DNA of 38,875 nt from Sphingomonas sp. GTDB taxonomy: Bacteria; Pseudomonadota; Alphaproteobacteria; Sphingomonadales; Sphingomonadaceae. Positions 36,918 to 38,875 of the stretch are shown one piece after another. The stretch covers positions 1 to 38,875 of the forward strand of contig NZ_JAIEPC010000057.1 in the NCBI RefSeq assembly GCF_019749955.1, in the 5' to 3' direction. Each line of letters opens with the position of its first letter. Within the stretch, counting starts at the first letter, position 1. The position numbers and the translations under genes were made by a program. The notes beneath the pieces were generated by a model. The model made no database searches. It saw only the letters and a list, made by a program, of their open reading frames with translations, and was not told the origin of the DNA.

Positions 36918-37522
36918 AGCTCGACTCCTTCGCCCACCGGCACCTGGACGTTGCGCGTGGCTTCTTCGGGCCGCCGCGCATTCTGGCGGGCGATGTTCTG
37001 CGGCTTCACGCCCGTGCGCTTGCGGTGGGTCAGCACAATCGCGCCGATCATAGCCACCAGCAGCACCAGCCCCGCCGCTTCGAAGATATAGAGGTAGCGC
37101 GAATAGAGCAGCTCGCCGATCGCTTCGATATTGGGCTTGGCGGTGATCGGCGCGGCGCGGCGCCCCAGCGCAATCGGCCCGACCGACCAGGCCTGCACCG
37201 TCACGACCAGCTCGGCCGCGAGCGCGACGGCGAGCGTCAGCCCCGGCCAGATGTAGCGCGACGCCCCCGTGCGCAGCTCGGCGAAATCGATGTCGAGCAT
37301 CATCACCACGAACAGGAACAGCACCGACACCGCGCCGACGTACACGATCACCAGCAGCATCGCGATGAACTCGGCGCCGACCAGCACCATCAGTCCGGCC
37401 GCGTTGAAAAACGCGAAAATCAGCCACAGCACCGAATGCACCGGATTGCGCGACGCAATCGTCATCGCGCCCGAGGTCAGCACGAGGGCGGCAAAGAGGT
37501 AGAAGGCGAAAACCTGGATCAC
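36914..37522 (-). CDS. nuoJ: NADH-quinone oxidoreductase subunit J
   Basis: 202 residues, start GTG at 37520-37522. It is a five-helix complex I subunit. Characteristic segments are [54 protein letters not shown], the third helix carrying the pi-bulge region of the proton channel. The soluble C-terminal tail ends in GEGVEL. The end overlaps nuoK (GTGA) and the start is 33 bases after nuoI. Confidence 0.96.
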   Translation of the reverse strand: MIQVFAFYLFAALVLTSGAMTIASRNPVHSVLWLIFAFFNAAGLMVLVGAEFIAMLLVIVYVGAVSVLFLFVVMMLDIDFAELRTGASRYIWPGLTLAVALAAELVVTVQAWSVGPIALGRRAAPITAKPNIEAIGELLYSRYLYIFEAAGLVLLVAMIGAIVLTHRKRTGVKPQNIARQNARRPEEATRNVQVPVGEGVEL

Positions 37523-37555
37523 GATATCTGGAGGCCCCTCAGGATCGGCTGGCGC

Positions 37556-38041
37556 TTAACGGTAAGGCGCATCGGCGGCAAGGTTCGCGGCGATCGCGCG
37601 CTCCCAGCGATCGCCATTATCGAGCAATTTCGCCTTGTCGTAGATGAGCTCCTCGCGCGTTTCGGTCGAAAATTCGAAATTCGGCCCCTCGACGATCGCA
37701 TCGACCGGGCATGCCTCGGCGCAGAAACCGCAATAAATGCACTTGGTCATGTCGATGTCGTAGCGCGTCGTGCGGCGCGAGCCATCGGCGCGCGGCTCGG
37801 CCTCGATCGTGATTGCCTGCGCCGGGCAGATCGCCTCGCACAGCTTGCACGCGATGCACCGCTCCTCGCCGTTCGGGTAGCGGCGCAGCGCATGCTCGCC
37901 GCGGAAACGCGGGCTGATCGGGTTCTTCTCGTAAGGATAGTTGATCGTCGCCTTCGCCTTGAAGAAATAACTCAAGGTCTTGGCGTGCGCCTTCAGAAAC
38001 TCCCACAGGGTGAAGGCTTTGATCGTTTGGGCGATGCTCAT
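37556..38041 (-). CDS. nuoI: NADH-quinone oxidoreductase subunit I
   Basis: 161 residues. It carries two [4Fe-4S] clusters (N6a and N6b), which pass electrons to the quinone-site subunit. The cluster motifs [12 protein letters not shown] and [12 protein letters not shown] are intact, and [28 protein letters not shown] is the usual preceding segment. The ATG overlaps the stop of the small extra gene upstream (ATGA), so its translation should depend on that gene being translated. Confidence 0.97.
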   Translation of the reverse strand: MSIAQTIKAFTLWEFLKAHAKTLSYFFKAKATINYPYEKNPISPRFRGEHALRRYPNGEERCIACKLCEAICPAQAITIEAEPRADGSRRTTRYDIDMTKCIYCGFCAEACPVDAIVEGPNFEFSTETREELIYDKAKLLDNGDRWERAIAANLAADAPYR

Positions 38042-38481
38042 TTGGGCGTTCCTGAAGGCGGCGGCCGCAAGTTATCGACGCAGCTGAAGCGGTGCGATGA
38101 TCCATCACTAGTCCGCAGAAACAGTGAGAAGACGGCCGGTGCAGCGCCAGTTCTGGTCGTATGAATTTCAAGGGTCGCGCCCTCGCTGCCCGCTTTACCG
38201 GAGATCGCGACAGTCGATTTAGAGCTTTCGCCGCCGTCCATAATCAACACGGACGTGATCTTACCTTCTTGAAAAATCGGCGGAGCGCTACCGGGGCGCT
38301 TCAACGCGATGTTGGGCAGGTTTTCGCCAGCGACTAGATCCAAGCGGCCCACGTCTCCTCGCTTTTCGCCTTCGAGAAAACAAAGTTTGGACAAGCTGAC
38401 CTGCCGCCGAAAATCGTCAGGCGGCATGGTTTGCGGCGACGGCGTGGCCTGAAAGAGCAGGACTAGTGCGAGGCTGATCAC
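38038..38481 (-). CDS. Small exported protein of unknown function inside the nuo operon
   Basis: 147 residues from a GTG (38479-38481) that overlaps the nuoH stop by 4 bases; its own stop overlaps the nuoI start by 4 bases. The first 12 or so residues ([11 protein letters not shown]) are a short hydrophobic leader, so export or N-terminal anchoring is likely. The rest is beta-rich in appearance ([35 protein letters not shown]) with two cysteines (LCFLEG and FSCVDN) that could form one disulfide. It has no iron-sulfur or complex I motif. G+C is about 58% in 38101-38160, below the flanking nuo genes. Standard nuo operons go directly from nuoH to nuoI. A longer frame to 38565 lies inside nuoH and is rejected. 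Confidence 0.75.
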   Translation of the reverse strand: MISLALVLLFQATPSPQTMPPDDFRRQVSLSKLCFLEGEKRGDVGRLDLVAGENLPNIALKRPGSAPPIFQEGKITSVLIMDGGESSKSTVAISGKAGSEGATLEIHTTRTGAAPAVFSLFLRTSDGSSHRFSCVDNLRPPPSGTPK

Positions 38482-38875
38482 GACGGCACCCCCACCCGCA
38501 CGAGCATCAGATAGCCCGACACCAGGAAAACGAACACAAGGCTGAGCGGCAGGAACACCTTCCACCCCAGCCGCATCAACTGGTCATAGCGATAGCGCGG
38601 CACGGTCGCCTTCACCCAGCTGAACAGGAAGAAGAAGAACAGCATCTTGGCGAACAGCCAGACCAGCCCCGGCACGGCATAAAGCGGCGCCCAATCGACC
38701 GGCGGCAGATACCCGCCCCAGAACAAGGTCGCGTTGAGCGTGCACATCAGGATGACGTTGGCATACTCGCCGAGCCAATAGAGCGCGAACGACATCGACG
38801 AATATTCGGTCTGATAGCCCGCGACGAGCTCGCTCTCGGCCTCGGTCAGGTCGAACGGCGCGCGTTGCGTCTCGG
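38478..38875 (-). CDS. nuoH: NADH-quinone oxidoreductase subunit H, 5' end missing
   Basis: 132 C-terminal residues are visible; the frame is open to the window edge, so the gene continues to the right. The conserved quinone-chamber segment [20 protein letters not shown] followed by QTEYSSM is the NuoH signature, with the acidic residues linking the quinone site to the membrane arm. Three membrane helices follow. The internal Met at 38795 is not the start. The stop overlaps the GTG of the small extra gene. Confidence 0.96.
   Translation of the reverse strand, partial: ETQRAPFDLTEAESELVAGYQTEYSSMSFALYWLGEYANVILMCTLNATLFWGGYLPPVDWAPLYAVPGLVWLFAKMLFFFFLFSWVKATVPRYRYDQLMRLGWKVFLPLSLVFVFLVSGYLMLVRVGVPS

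Noticed and set aside
34728..37091. A 787-codon open frame on the plus strand opposite nuoL, nuoK and nuoJ
   Set aside because: It is rich in His, Arg and Gln and has no domain, and it runs antisense to three certain complex I genes. Long antisense frames are expected in high-GC DNA opposite hydrophobic proteins.

Overview
This window looks like chromosome from a high-GC alphaproteobacterium of the Sphingomonadales (Sphingomonas-like). The basis is gene content and order read by eye: ppiD-trpE, trpGDC-moaC, moeA-lexA/comEC-gltA, DUF2336 and DUF1467 family proteins, a nuo operon running into birA-coaX-rnj, and an alphaproteobacterial SOS box (GTTC-N7-GTTC) in front of lexA. No rRNA, tRNA, CRISPR array, phage gene or intact insertion sequence was seen. 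About 90% or more is coding.

Layout. 1-3182 (+): the C-terminal part of a PpiD-type chaperone (cut by the window edge), then trpE. 3183-5990: an accessory stretch separating trpE from the other trp genes. It holds an inverted-repeat element, a lower-GC SAM methyltransferase, a small exported protein and an exported MetX-like alpha/beta hydrolase. 6003-8825 (+): trpG-trpD-trpC-moaC, each joined to the next by a 4-base start/stop overlap. 8829-10870 (-): a two-gene ABC exporter with a palindrome at its promoter. 10965-12875 (+): moeA and lexA. 12742-14988 (-): comEC, whose 3' end overlaps lexA. 15213-16689 (+): gltA and a small membrane protein.

16694-20725 (-) and 20820-23153 (+) form the most unusual region. 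It contains a PAS/histidine-kinase-like protein with no visible phospho-acceptor His, a DUF2336 protein, a nucleotidyltransferase-like/membrane fusion that seems to lack the catalytic signatures of both halves, and an HPt-like protein whose phospho-acceptor His is Leu. Divergently transcribed is a large two-helix membrane coiled-coil protein resembling the polarity factor TipN. I read this as a candidate signalling and polarity module built partly from catalytically degenerate components.

23349-24465: a second stand-alone methyltransferase (CNNG type) followed by a second copy of the inverted-repeat element. 24466-27751 (-): a nitronate-monooxygenase-like flavoprotein and catalase-peroxidase KatG. 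27906-38875 (-): a respiratory block transcribed right to left as nuoH (cut by the edge), an extra small exported protein, nuoI, J, K, L, M, N, birA, coaX, rnj and a DUF1467 protein. The extra gene is overlapped by 4 bases at both ends, so it is built into the nuo operon. A different inverted-repeat doublet lies between nuoM and nuoL.

Functionally the window combines tryptophan synthesis from chorismate (trpE, G, D, C), molybdenum cofactor synthesis (moaC, moeA), the SOS regulator, entry to the TCA cycle (gltA), peroxide defence (katG), the membrane arm of complex I, biotin and CoA cofactor supply (birA, coaX) and RNA turnover (rnj).
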